A stretch of DNA of 64,000 nucleotides from Liriodendron chinense (GCA_003013855.2 PVNU02001430.1:1984001-2048000), one strand, 5' to 3'; positions 31,401 to 43,100 are shown, numbered from the stretch's first letter. Numbers and translations are program-made. Notes: generated by a model from the letters alone, not told the origin.

Positions 31401-33945
31401 GTACATGTGAACAGTAATCAAGGGTGGAGATTCTTGGGATTCTTCTTGAAAATGGTTTGGATCATCTGGTCATGCCTTTGGATGGTTGAGATCATTGTTT
31501 GACCAAGTCAAATTTTCTTTCTTTTCTTTGAGAATTCCATGGAACTTTTCCACATCATCAACCCAATTTCTCACCCATTTCTCATGAGATGAGATTTTGG
31601 TGAGATTTCTTCCTTTTTCTCACCATTCTCTTCCATCACTTCATTCTTACATGGAGGTACAAGATTCACTTGCAACCACCCTTCCCAAGGAGGAGTTCTT
31701 CCCAAGGAGAGAGGGAGGGAGGTCGTTTCATATAGGTAGGGGCTAGGACGGCCTCCAATGGGCCGCCCGGACGGTCTCTGCCTCCTAGTCTCTTCAGTGG
31801 GTTGGGTAAAAGGGTGCCCTCCCCTTTTCTATATAACATGGGGCACCCTTGCCCCCTCAAACGTGCAATCTCTCTCTTCTCTCTCTCATACTCTCTCTTT
31901 CTTCAAGTTTTCTCTCTCTTCTTTGGTGGTCCTTTGCTCTTTTCAAGTGGTGGGCCTTAGAGAAGTTTTGGGACAGCAAGGTGGTCCTTCTTTGGTGAGT
32001 GGTAAAGGTATGGACCACTTCCTTTCTCTTTTCTTATCCTTTTCCTTCTTCATTGTCTCTTCTCATGACTCTTTTCTTTTTCCATGTAGTTATTCCAAGA
32101 AGAGTGAGGGTGGGCCCAAGTGTTTTTGGCCACTTTCTAGATCTCAAGTCCTTTTCAAAGGTGGTGCATGGAGAAGGACATTGCAAGCTTTCCACTTCAT
32201 TTTTTCTTTCTTCTTTTCACACTCCCTTCATGTGTATGTAAAGGGTGATTTTGCCATGTCATCAAGTGTGCATGGCAAAATACTCTATCTTTTTCATGGG
32301 AGTTGGGCCTCTCTTCATATGTATCAAATGGGCTCAAAGTGAAGTCATGGCCCTTGGTGTATTTGGTGGGCCCAATGCTTCATTTTGGGCTCCTTCTTAC
32401 TTTCTTTCTCTTGTCATTTCCCTTAGAATTCTCTTTTCTTTTCATCTTTTTTTTAAGACTTGGGCCCATGGGCATGGTAGGGCCCATCTCAAGTTTTGAG
32501 CTCATGAGGCTCACTTTGGGTGACCCCATCTTTCTTCACATATGTATGGACCAAGATGACTAGCCCATTTTTCATTTGGATCTCAAGTGGGCTAGATTTC
32601 CTAGTTGGGCCTTTATGGACAAGTGGCCCAACTCTTCCATCATTTCTTGATTATGATGTACATCTTTGCACAAAGTGTGGTGGGCTCCTTGGAGTTTTTT
32701 ATGTGGATGGGCTTTTGGGCCTTCATTGGAGCTTGGATTTCTTTGGACCATGTGTGCACCACTACACTTTGCCCATGTAGGCTTTTTCTTTCATGCTTTT
32801 TTCCTTTGATGGATGGAGGACTTGAGTTACTTGACCATCTACAAGTCCCATGAGTGAGTTGTTCCCACAATCTCACTAAGTTCAAATGGTTTTCCTTGTG
32901 GTAGGAATGTGGTTCCCAAGAGTTTCCCTTTAATGCTATCAACCTCAAATGGATGATCCTCAAGTGAGCTATCCATACAACCATAGCTCCTTGATCTTTT
33001 CTTTGGGGGCTTGGTGGGTCATCCACCATCATTCTCAAGTATGAGTGATTTCTTCTTCAATTTGTGAGAAAGAATGGCACCCATAAGTTGCCCATTTTTA
33101 TCCCATGCTTTGGGACATTTTGGATTTTGATCTTCAAGTGGGCTATGTATACCATTCTTATCCATTTTCATGATGGTTGGGTGACTCATCAAGCCATGCT
33201 CTTTTGTGCTCAAATGGTCTCCCTTTTGGTGAAAAGTTGGTGCACATAAGTTGCCCAAACTTGTCCTTACATGGGCATTTCCAACTTTGATTCCTCATGT
33301 GGGCTATGTGCATCAACTTTTTTACCATTAGCTTCTTTGATTCATATGTTTGTGGGTAGACCGCCGTGTTGTACTCTCATGGTCAAAACTTTCATCAAGA
33401 TGAGGCACATAATGTTACCCATGGTTAACCCATGAATGGGTCCTCATATTCTTCAAAGTGGGCTATGTGCTCTCTTCAATCCATTGAGATGAGGCATTTG
33501 GGTTGCTCTTGGGGGCCCATTTCTCTTCTATTCTCCACTTGTCCATGTACATGTGTAAAAAAAAGGCGAAAACACCTTAAATGAGAATCATGGCCTTGGC
33601 ATAAAAGTGGATCAATCCTTGGCCACATATGGACTTTGAAGAGGGATTTCTCATGTGAAGTAGGATTCTCATCCTTTGTTGATCTCATGGCACTTGAGTG
33701 CATGTGTTGTCCAAAATGTGTCCTTGGATGGTAGACTTTTCTTACCTAAGGCATGCCATGCCACCTTCTTTAAGGTGGGCCTTACTTTTTTCCAATGGGC
33801 TCAACACATATCCTAAGTGACACATGGAGTTGGACTTTAGATTTTGTATTTGAAGGTGAGTCCAATCCCATGGGTTTCTTGGATGATAATTTGGATTTTA
33901 ACGGGTAAGGGATAGGAACTTACCTTGCCAAGCTTGTAGGATTCA
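31401..33945 (+). other. B-specific stretch upstream of first antisense gene
   Basis: Absent from A, which jumps from the tandem array to sequence like B 35580. It holds a promoter-like block (31746-31930) and about 2 kb of T-rich, 'gggccc'-containing DNA with no credible frame. A 194-codon frame at 31758-32342 has low-complexity F/S-rich content and is not credited. A 3' splice-site-like 'cttgtag' ends at 33939, six bases before the ATG, so a 5'-UTR intron is possible. Confidence 0.55.
31746..31930 (+). promoter_or_regulatory. Putative promoter of first antisense gene
   Basis: A GC inverted repeat (arms 31746-31753 and 31761-31768, one mismatch, opposite orientation to the LTR version), then TATATAA at 31830-31836, then a CT-rich tract (31857-31927) typical of plant 5' leaders. 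It is about 2.1 kb from the coding start. Inferred, not shown. Confidence 0.45.
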
Positions 33946-35440
33946 ATGGCGGATGGTGTCAGAGGTCACCGAGTGATTGACGAAGATGATCCCACCTTCA
34001 TCATCCGCCGAGGGGATCACATGTGTTCCTTAGCTATGGAGCATCAACCTCTTCCCGCTATCAAGGGTCGAGGTACCAGGGATCGCTGGGACAACTGGAT
34101 GAAGGATCCACAGCCCTTGCTTGAACGAGTACTAGATGGTACTCCTTTTACTGGCCTCCTCACCCTACGTTTCCACAATAATGATGCTAACCGCATGATG
34201 CTCGCAGCCCTTTGCGAGAGGTGGCGGGATGAGACCCACACCTTTCAGCTCCCTTGTGGAGAATGGGGAATAACCCCCTTGGACATTTACATGCAGATAG
34301 GCTTCTCGTTTCATGGGATAATTGTTCCTCAAGTCAGCTCTCTAGCTCCTCTCACTTCCACCGACTGGCTACGGCTTGTCGGTGACGTCCCACCCGAGGG
34401 TGAATTCCAAGGCCATCAAGTGAAGATGCGATGGTTCTACAACAGTTTTGCTTCTGTCATCCCCACCACCGAGCGAGAGGCCCTCCACAAAGCGCGGGCC
34501 ATGATTACTTATGCTTTTGGATCCTTTCTTTTCTGCCATGCGAATGAGAGAGTTGACCCCAAATTTCTTCGTTTAGTCGAGGATCTTCATCACCCCTATA
34601 ACTGGAATGGGGCTATCTTGACCCGTATCTTTCGGGGTCTGGACAAGACTTGTCAGCATAGCCGGTCCTTCACAGGTTTTTGGCCTGTTGTTGAGGTATT
34701 TCTTCTTTCACCTTCCTTGAAGGGCTTTCGCCTTCTTTCCCTCTCTGATCATTAGATGTGTTTTTGTCCAGACCTGCTTTTATGACCATTTTCCCCATCT
34801 CGCGCCAAGGATGAGGGCTGATATTGAGCCCTCTTAGTATCGTCACATGTACTGGCACCAACAAAACCGTCAGCGGAACTCCCGAGTTCCTGGGGACAAT
34901 TGGCGTGCTGACATAGACGGGCTGACTGTCGAGGACGTAAGTATCTTGCTTGTCTTTCCCCTCGTGCTGTATTGTAATTGATCGTGGTGACTTCATTTGC
35001 TGCAGCTTGCTCGGATGCCGTATGCCAGTTTCCCTCTCTATTACACCCCCCAGCACGTGGAGGCATACGATGCTTCATGTCTCCGTATCATGCTTTCTGA
35101 CGCTGAGTCTTTCCAGTGGTACTTGGGGGAGAGGTTGCTTCGGCAAGTCACTGGGGTGGCTCGGGTCCCTTGTTCTGCACTTCCTCCAGCTGCTCGGATG
35201 CCGGTTGATGAGAGAGTTGAGGCTCTCGTGGGCCAGCCCGGATTCCGTTTCACGATCCCGAATCGTGATTATGATGAGTGGTATCTGCTGTTCGGCCAGG
35301 GGCCTCTGCTTCCTTCGCTTTATGTTCCAGGTGGCCGTCGCAGGTATGCTGGAGGTTCGGTGACTGCTCCTTTGATGGATCTTTATCGTCGGGAGCGGGA
35401 CGCGCGGAGGGACGATGATGATTATGTTGGCGACTTGTAG
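33946..35440 (+). pseudogene. Antisense gene 1: plant-mobile-domain protein, three exons, one stop
   Basis: Exons 33946-34695, 34772-34936 and 35006-35440 join in frame with GT..AG introns of 76 and 69 bp (donors gtattt and gtaagt, acceptors gtccag and ctgcag). The product would be about 450 residues. It resembles the aminotransferase-like plant mobile domain: W.DETHTFQLPCGEWGITPLDI near residue 100, then FYDHFPHLAPR and a C-terminal WYLGERL..PDYDEWY-type region (here NRDYDEWYLLFG). The only break is TAG at 34835-34837 in exon 2. It lies antisense to B, between pol and the 3' LTR. Function is unknown; mobile-domain genes occur in plants both as host genes and inside transposons. The introns are on the non-genomic strand of B, so they would survive retrotransposition. 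Confidence 0.75.
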
Positions 35441-36216
35441 CCTGTTTGGGTGCTCTGCTTTGTATGGCCTTGTACTTTTGTTTTTATCCTTTTTTGTATC
35501 AAGCTCTTTTGAATGAATATATAATCTTCGACTTGTCTCAAATTCTTTGATGATGTCTGGACGCTTTGACTTTTGACTTGTTCCTTCATGATTTGAGGCT
35601 TCTTAGCTACATGGATGATGACTTGAATGGTTCAGATTGCTTGTTTAGGCCTTGTGGGCCCACCTGATGATTAGATCTTGGATTCTGGCCCTTCTTTTGA
35701 TGATCGAACCTTTGATCTTGCTGCTCCATGACTTGTGTAAGCTTTCCAATGGTTTGGATCCTGATGATCTAGCCCTTGAATGGTTCAGATTGATAGATTC
35801 GGCTCCTGTGGGCCCACTTAAGACCTTGGCTTTACTTTGGGGCACCTCTTTTGATGACTCTGTGAGGTTAAGAAGGCTTCTCATGGTGTGAATGATGGCT
35901 TGAACGTCTCAGATCGCTTGACTCGGCTTTGTGGGCCCACTTGATGATTAGATCTTGGATTCTGGCCCTTCTTTTGATGATCGAACCTTTGATCTTGTTG
36001 TTTGATGGCTCATGTAGGTCCTTCAATGGTTTAGATCATGATGATCCGGTCTTTGAATGGCCTGGATTGCTTGTGGCCCCCACTTGATCACATTTCCCTC
36101 TCTTTGACTTGATCAGCCATGTTCTGGCCGCATTGCTTCGTGATTGGACTGGTGGGGCACCTTTTATATGATCTTGATCAACTTCAGTTGAAATCTGGAG
36201 TGGACCGGAGCCTTGG
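35441..36216 (+). other. Spacer between antisense genes with ~280-bp duplication
   Basis: The block 'attagatcttggattctggcccttcttttgatgatcgaacctttg' occurs near 35667 and 35946, within a ~279-bp imperfect direct repeat. A 6560-6960 is homologous. The stretch just after the gene 1 stop (35441-35530) is AT-rich and may hold its 3' end signals ('gaatgaatatataatc'). Confidence 0.65.
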
Positions 36217-39057
36217 GTGGCCCATGGAGCGCCATCTGCTGACGTGGACTGTCAGCCTCACCTACCAAGAACCCTGGAGCCAATCCCGCGGAGAGAGAGG
36301 AACCGCGTCCGTACGGGCGGCCCAGGGCAGGCCGCCCAGAGTTCGTCTCTTGAGCGGCCTGGGCTGGTTCGTGCTCGGACATTTCCTGCTGTCCTTTTCT
36401 CTTGTCCCCACATTCTCTGCATTGGATCATTCGATTCCAGCCATGAATCTCTCTTTTGTCTCCCCTTTTCTTCTCTTTTTGTCTTTTCTTTCTTGATCTT
36501 TTGTTGGGCAGCCATTGATGATGGCTTGGGGGCCCTTGTGGGAGAGATTGGTGGGTCCCATATTTCAGCAATCGATGAAGGCTTTAAAGATGATGAGGTA
36601 CCTTTGATTGATGGTGGAGATGGAGCATTAAATGGGGGCATTGATGAGGGGTTAGGGATGGTGGTTGGTGGAGCTTTGAATAGCTCCATTAATGGTGGGA
36701 TGGCTGGAATTTCAGATTTGAATGGGGCTTTGATTGTGATAGGAATGGATGGTATGGATAGGATGATGGGATGGGACATAGGTGAGGTTATGCATCCCTT
36801 GGTTGTGGGCCATCTAGATGATGTGATTGATGGTGGTGATGGGACCATGATGGACATAGATGGGCTGATCTCATACTTGGATGGGATGGATGGTTCAGAT
36901 GGTACCTTTGACGGTTTGGATGCTCTTGATGATGGCCCAGTTGTGCGGCATACTTGCTTGGGTGGACTTGATGTGATCATCGATGATGTCCCCCTGATGA
37001 TGGACGGTGTGGATGCCTCGATGATCCCTTTGATCGGCCAGGATGATGATTGGATTCATGATTTCCTGTTGGAGGGGGCCGCAGGTCCAGATCTGACTGT
37101 TGATTCTTCGATCGGGGCTGCTGGGACCCTTTTTGATGGTTCAGATGTATTCTTTGACGGTCAGATTAGCCAGGATGCCACGATGTGCGGTGTGATCTTC
37201 ATTGATAGTCCTTTTGATGGAGAGCATTGTCCTTCCCCTGATCGTCGGTCTTTTGCGCACTCTGTTCATGAGGTGGGCGAGTCTTCTCATGCGGCTGAGG
37301 TTATGACAGTTTCAGATAGTGATGCGACTATATCAGACATAGTCGTTACTGAGGGCAGGTCAGGGGCTGTCGAGTTTGTAGAGGTTCCAGCTTTTCCTTC
37401 TCCTTCGCCCGTTGACCTTCCGATCCTTGATGAGTCATTATTGATTTCTAGGCCTTTTGTACTGGAGGGGGTACTAGTGAGGACTTGTCAGCTGCTTCCT
37501 CGTTCTTCCTGCTCGCCACGACTGCTTGCTTGGCTTGACAGCTTGTCAGTTTATGAGATTCGAGATTTGGAGTCCTATGGCTTCGGCAGTCTGATCCATA
37601 TGGCCAGAGTTGATATTGATTGGAGGATGCTTGGAGTTGCCTTGATTGACTGGGTCCCTTCGTTGAACTTGTTCGCGTTCAACGATATGGAGATGGGACC
37701 TTCTTTGGAGGAGCTTGCTCGCTTGACAGGCCTACCCTGGGATTATGCTCAATATTTTTCGCTGAAGACTGCTACACCGCAGAATTGGTTCGGGATCCCT
37801 TATCTTGTTCGGCCTGCAGCTGGTGGCCAGGATGCTGTAGTGTTCTCTTTGGACCTGCTGTATGATCTTTTTTGGGGTCCTCAGAGTACGGCCGGTTCTA
37901 CCTTTGCTCGGAACGCACTGATGTTCTGCTTGATTGCTGAGGTACTGTTCTCGGGATGGCGCAGATCCCAGACTCCTTTGCTTTTTGAGGTGATGAGCCG
38001 AGCTATCCGTCGACAGGGGATCATTTCTCTCATCTTGGCCAAGCTATTCGATGGGCTGACCGACTGCGCCTTGGGCCGCACTCGTGTCCTTCGCGGCTGC
38101 TGTGCCTTTCTTCAGGTATCTTTTCTGCACCTTTTTTCTTTTGCTTTGTCAGGACTTGTTTTGCTCTAGCTGAACTTCTTTTGTGATCAGGTCTGGCTAT
38201 GGGAGCGTCTTTCTTTGACCTTTCCTGTACCTCTTCCTGGCATCCCGGGCTCTGACATCATGCGTTATATCATGGAGTTCCTTCCGCCTACAGCTAGGAT
38301 GAGCGAGCCCTTATATCGCAGGATGTTCGCTGAACTTCGTGACTGGAACGTTCGTTGGGAGTCATCTTGGCTTTCACTTCCTCCAGTGCTTTGCGATGCA
38401 CACCGCCTTCCTCTGATGTTGGTAGGCTTTCGATCTTACTTTTCTTACCATCCCATTCGGTTCCTGCGGCAGTTTGGGTATGAGCAGGATGTTCCTCTTT
38501 TCGCTTTCACGGGTATCGGGCGTCGAGCACTTCCACCTAGATCCTCTGACTTCAGGACCCGGATTGATTGTTCTTGGGCGAGTTATTTGACAGCTGATTT
38601 GTTGGGATTTGAGTTGCGGACTTTTCCGATGGCGACCGCCCCATATCAGTACTGGGTTGCTGAGCAGTCTTTGTATCGACGTATCCCTTGTTGGCACCAG
38701 ACTGCTGATGAGGATGAGCAGGATATTCTTGGAGATGCTGGCTCTTCATCTGGTTCATATGAACCTTTTGAGGAGCGCCCGTTTATCGATCCTGGCTTCC
38801 TTTTGGCCACTCATGGCCATTTGCTGTCTGAGATCTCCGCACTTCGGTATCATTGTGAGATGATGTCGAGGAGATTGACTGCCGATCGGAGGTTGTCTGA
38901 TGAGGAGACAGCGATCCGTACCCTTGAGCGTGATGAGGTGCATTACCTGCGTATGGAGGTGAGCAGGTTGAGAGCGAGACTACTTCATTATGAGTCAGAG
39001 GACTCACCTGATGTGGCCGAGGAGGAGGGTAGATTATGTTGGCCACTTGTACACTGA
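36217..39057 (+). CDS. Antisense gene 2: D/G-rich plus mobile-domain (DUF7745-like) protein, spliced
   Basis: Exon to 38115, 75-bp intron 38116-38190 (GTATCT..ATCAG), and exon 38191-39057 join in frame without a stop. From 36217 this gives 922 residues, but the true 5' end is probably elsewhere. A pyrimidine tract ending CAG at 36511 precedes AIDDGLG and is conserved in A, suggesting an upstream intron, and 36217-36510 is not protein-like. N-terminal third: D/G/M-rich degenerate repeats. Middle: LESYGFGSLIHM, LNLFAFNDMEMGPSLEELARLTGLPWDY, then VWLWERL after the intron, VGFRSYFSYHPIRFLRQFGY and a C-terminal arginine/leucine-rich helix (about 870-900). This order is that of the mobile-domain-like DUF7745 proteins often found with Tat elements. 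It is antisense to B. Role unknown. Confidence 0.7.
36309..36337 (+). promoter_or_regulatory. GC-rich inverted repeat before antisense gene 2
   Basis: CCGTACGGGCGGCC, CAGGGCA, GGCCGCCC: arms 36315-36322 and 36330-36337. It is the same block, in the same orientation relative to transcription, as upstream of the B LTR TATA box. Confidence 0.7.
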
Positions 39058-40134
39058 TTTTTTGCATATATGATTGATGATGATGAAATTTTTTGTATTT
39101 TTTTTTTTGAAAAAGATGACATGATATATGTAAAAGGAATACGATGCCTTTAATTGAAAAGAGAAAACTGTTTGAAAATCTACTGTGCCATGGGTTGTCT
39201 TGTGAGTGTGTCTGGATTTTGTGTCGGGATATAGGAATCAGAACTGTTGCTCGGCCAATGCTTTGTCGAGATTTGACTTGTGTGATCTTTGGTTCCTTAG
39301 ATGTGTAGGCAACAGAAACTATTGCCTCTTGAGATTGTCAGAGTTTACAGAGTTCTTCGCTCCTGACTGCACTTCTTGTTCTTGAACTGTAACTGCTTGA
39401 ACCGATCTGGATCGTCTGACTTCTTGGTACCTGCACTTTTTATTTTTTCTCTTTTTTTTTCTTTTTTATTTGCCATTTTTGCCTACAGCGCTCTTTCGAG
39501 TTTTCACTACAGCCGGCCTTTTCCCGTCATTTTTGCCCGTGGCGCCCTTTCGGGTTTTCACCACGTCCCGGGTGTTTGATCTTGCCTGCCCCTTGGTAGC
39601 TATGCTTTTTTTTACCCTCAGTGCCCTTTCAGGTTTTCACCAAGTCCGCTGTATGCCCACTGTTTTTACTCGGAGCGCCCTTTCGGGTTTTCACTCCGCC
39701 CTCTTTGTTTAGGCACACATTTTCTTTTTCTTTCTTTTTTTTTTTTTTTTGGATCTCTGGATAACTACGGCGGCTAGAGGTCGGGAATCCGTCGTTGCCA
39801 GCCGATGGCAGTCTTTCAGCCCTTATCCTAAGTTACGATGATAGAGCTGTCGGTCTTTGCTAAAGACCCCTCTGAGATGAATGGATGGATGACTGTGTTT
39901 CTTCTTGGACTGATTTTTTTTCTTGGGTGCCTTGCTTTGGCTTCCCTTTTTTCTTGTCTCTTTTCTTTTTTTTTTCTTTTGTATTCTTTTTCTCTCTTTT
40001 TTTTGTCTTTTTCTCTTTTTGAATCCCTTTATTTGAAACACTTGTTGGTGGACGGGAATGATTTCTCAGAGGTCTCAGCTTTGACCTCTTGACTTCAGCT
40101 CTATTAAAGTAACTCTTGATAAGGTCAGAATAAC
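39058..40134 (-). other. Region between antisense gene 2 and pol 3' end
   Basis: Non-coding, T-rich on plus. It contains the hairpin cluster 39483-39698 and, 60 bp on, a 70-nt block bounded by complementary GGATAA (39759-39764) and TTATCC (39823-39828). Collinear with A 7755-8865. The small F-rich open frames are artefacts. Confidence 0.7.
39483..39698 (-). other. Cluster of four RNA hairpins (element B copy)
   Basis: Units at 39483-39512, 39538-39565, 39617-39644 and 39671-39698. Minus-strand RNA: outer stems CTGTAG/CTGTAG (closed by G-U pairs), CGTGG/CCACG, CTTGG/CTGAG and CGGAG/CTCCG; constant UGAAAA opposite CG (CA in unit 3); inner stem CUC/GAG, CCC/GGG, CCU/GGG or CCC/GGG; GAAA loop in all four. 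Units 1 and 3 pair fully only on the minus strand, the sense strand of the retrotransposon. It matches no structured RNA I recognise. Confidence 0.85.
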
Positions 40135-43100
40135 TTACCCGTGAAAGATCTTCACGTTGTCGGCGTTGGTTGGCTCAGGAAGATCCACACCTCTCATACT
40201 GGTGAGTCTGAGGGCGCCTCTGGGAAGTACTTCTCTGATGATCAGCGGTCCGTCCCACGAGGGTTTGAACTTTCCTCTGGGATCTGGAAGGTGCGACGGT
40301 AGAATCTTCTTCATGACCATGTCGCCTACCTTGAAACTTTTTTTCGGACTCTCTTGTTGTAAGCCCGAGCGATCCTTTTCTGATAGCATTGTGAATGACT
40401 TAGTGCACGCATGCGCTTTTCATCTGCTAGCTGCAACTGATCGAATCTGGCCCGTTGCCATTCTCCTTCTTCAATTCCGCTTTCTAGTAACACCCGTAGT
40501 GATGGCATTTCCACTTCGACTGGTAGAACTGCTTCCATTCCGTAGGTAAGCTCAAAAGGAGTAATGCCCGTAGCAGACCGTACAGACGTTCGATAGGCCC
40601 AAAGTGCATATGGGAGCATATCTGACCAATCTCGATAGGTCACGACCATCTTCTCGAGTATCCTGACGATCGTCTTGTTTGCGGCTTCTACCCCACCATT
40701 CATCTGAGGACTGTAGGGGCTTGATCGATGACGTTGGATTTTGAACTTGCTGAGGAAATCATCCATCTTTTTGTTGACGAACGGGGTCCCATTATCTGTG
40801 ATGATAGCATTAGGGATTCCATACCGGCATATGATGTTGTTCTTCATGAATTTGATCACCTGAGATGCTGCAATCGTGGTGTAGGAGGCTGCCTCTACCC
40901 ACTTGGTGAAGTAGTCGACTGCCACAAGTATGTACTCATGACCATTTGATGCTTTGGGACTGATCTTGCCGATGATGTCGAGTCCCCACATGGAGAAGGG
41001 CCAGGGGGTGGTCAGGTTGTATAACTCTGATGATGGGGCATGGATTTGATTCGCATGCTCCTGACACTTGAAGCATTTTCTGACGTGCTGGCAACAGTCT
41101 GTCTCCATGGTGAGCCAATAGCAGCCGAGTCGTAGAATCTTCTTTGCCATCATGTGCCCATTCATGTGTGGGCCACAGATTCCTTCGTGTATTTCTTTCA
41201 TGATCTTTGCAGCTTCTGTTTCATCGACGCATCGAAGGAGGATATGATTATAGGATCGCTTGTAAAGGACTTCGCCACTGATGGTGAACTGGCCGGCCAA
41301 ACGCTGGATGGTTCGGCGATCTGTTGCTGTTGCTGACTCTGGATACTCCTGGGTTTCGAGATATTGCTTGATGTCGGCATACCAGGGTTTGTCAGGGACA
41401 GCTTCGGCTTCTTCTATTTGCAGGCAAAAAGCAGGTTCATCTTGAACTTCGACTGTGAGCTCCCATTCTGAAGCTCCTTTCGGTATCTCGAGCATTGATG
41501 CAAGTGTGGCGAGAGCATCTGCAAACTGGTTCTTGGCTCTGGGCATGTATGAGAAGGTGACTTCTTTGAATTATTCGATCAGATTTTCAAGATACACATG
41601 ATATGGTATCAACTTCTCGTCCTTGGTCTTCCATTCGCCATTGGTCTGATTGATGATAAGCTGTGAGTCTCCAAACACTCGTAGCTTCTTGACGCTCAAG
41701 ATTATGGCTTCCCTTAAGCCAGCGATGCATGCTTCGTACTCTGCCATGTTGTTGGTGCACTCGAATGCTATGCGCCTCGAGATAAGAATAGGGACGTCAT
41801 CTGGAGAGTAGAGGATCGCTCCAATACCACTCCCTTTAGAATTTGCTGTGCCGTCGAAGAATAATGTCCACTCATCTTTTTTCTTCTTTTCTTCCTCTTC
41901 AATGAGCAAGAGATCTTCATCAGGGAAGAATGTCTTGAGCGGTTGATAATCCAGGAGTGAATGAGCGGCAAGATGATCGGCGAGGGCCTGCCCCTTGATT
42001 GCCTTTTGAGTGACATAGGTGATGTCGAACTCAGACAGGAGTAGCTGCCATTTAGCTATTCTTCCAGTGAGTGCCGGTTTCTCAAACAGGTACTTGAGTG
42101 GATCCATGTCAGTGAGTAGGAGAATAGGGAATGCAATCATGTATTGACGAAGTCGCTGAGTTGCCCAGACTAGGGCGAGGCAAGTCTTCTCGATCTGGGA
42201 ATACCTGATCTCATAGTCGGTGAACTTTCGACTCAAATAGTATATTGCTTGTTCCTTCTTCTTGGTCTCGTCGTGCTGGCCGAGGACACAGCCAATGGCT
42301 TCTGCTGCTACCGAGATGTATAACAATAGTGGTCGTCCAGGAGTGGGCGGCACTAGGACTGGAGGATTCATGAGATATTTCTTGATGCGATCGAAGGCGA
42401 CTTGGCAATCGTCATTCCATTCTTTTGGAACATTCTTCCAAAGGAGCTTGAAAATGGGCTCACAAATGGGTGTGAGTTGTGCGATGAAGCGACTGATGTA
42501 TTTAATTCTGCCAAGGAAGCCACGAATTTCCTTCTCTGTTCTGGGAGGGGGCATCTCGATGATTGCTCTGGTTTTGGTCTCGTCGACCCTGATGCCATCC
42601 TCGCTCACCATAAAGCCGAGGAGCTTTCCTCCCATTGCACCGAAGACACATTTCTGAGGGTTAAGGCGGAGCTTGTACTTTTCTAATCTGTTGAATAACT
42701 TCTTCAGATCTTCAAAGTGTCCTTCAATTGTGCGAGATTTGACGATCATGTCGTCCACATATACTTCAAGCTCTTTGTTCATCATGTCGTGGAATAGTGC
42801 TGTCATTGCTCGCTGATATGTTGCTCCTGCGTTCTTCAGACCGAACGGCATTACCCTGTAATAGAAGGTTCCCCATGGAGTGATAAATGCTGTCTTTTCA
42901 CGATCTTCGACGGCCATCTTAATCTGATTGTAACCCGAGAACCCGTCCATGAATGAGAAGACCTTGTATCCAGCAGTGTTGTCGACCAGAGTGTCGATAT
43001 GAGGCAAAGGGAAGTCATCTTTTGGACTGGCTTTGTTGAGATCTATCAAGTCGATGCACATTCGAACCTTGCCGTCCTTCTTTGGTACTGGTACGATGTT

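Noticed and set aside
31758..32342. 194-codon open frame on plus
   Set aside because: Low-complexity F/S/L-rich content over a CT-rich leader, no recognisable domain, absent from A.
39838..40092. F-rich plus-strand frame resembling a membrane protein
   Set aside because: Reads through poly-T runs in the pol 3' flank; the A counterpart (8599-8838) has a different frame structure.
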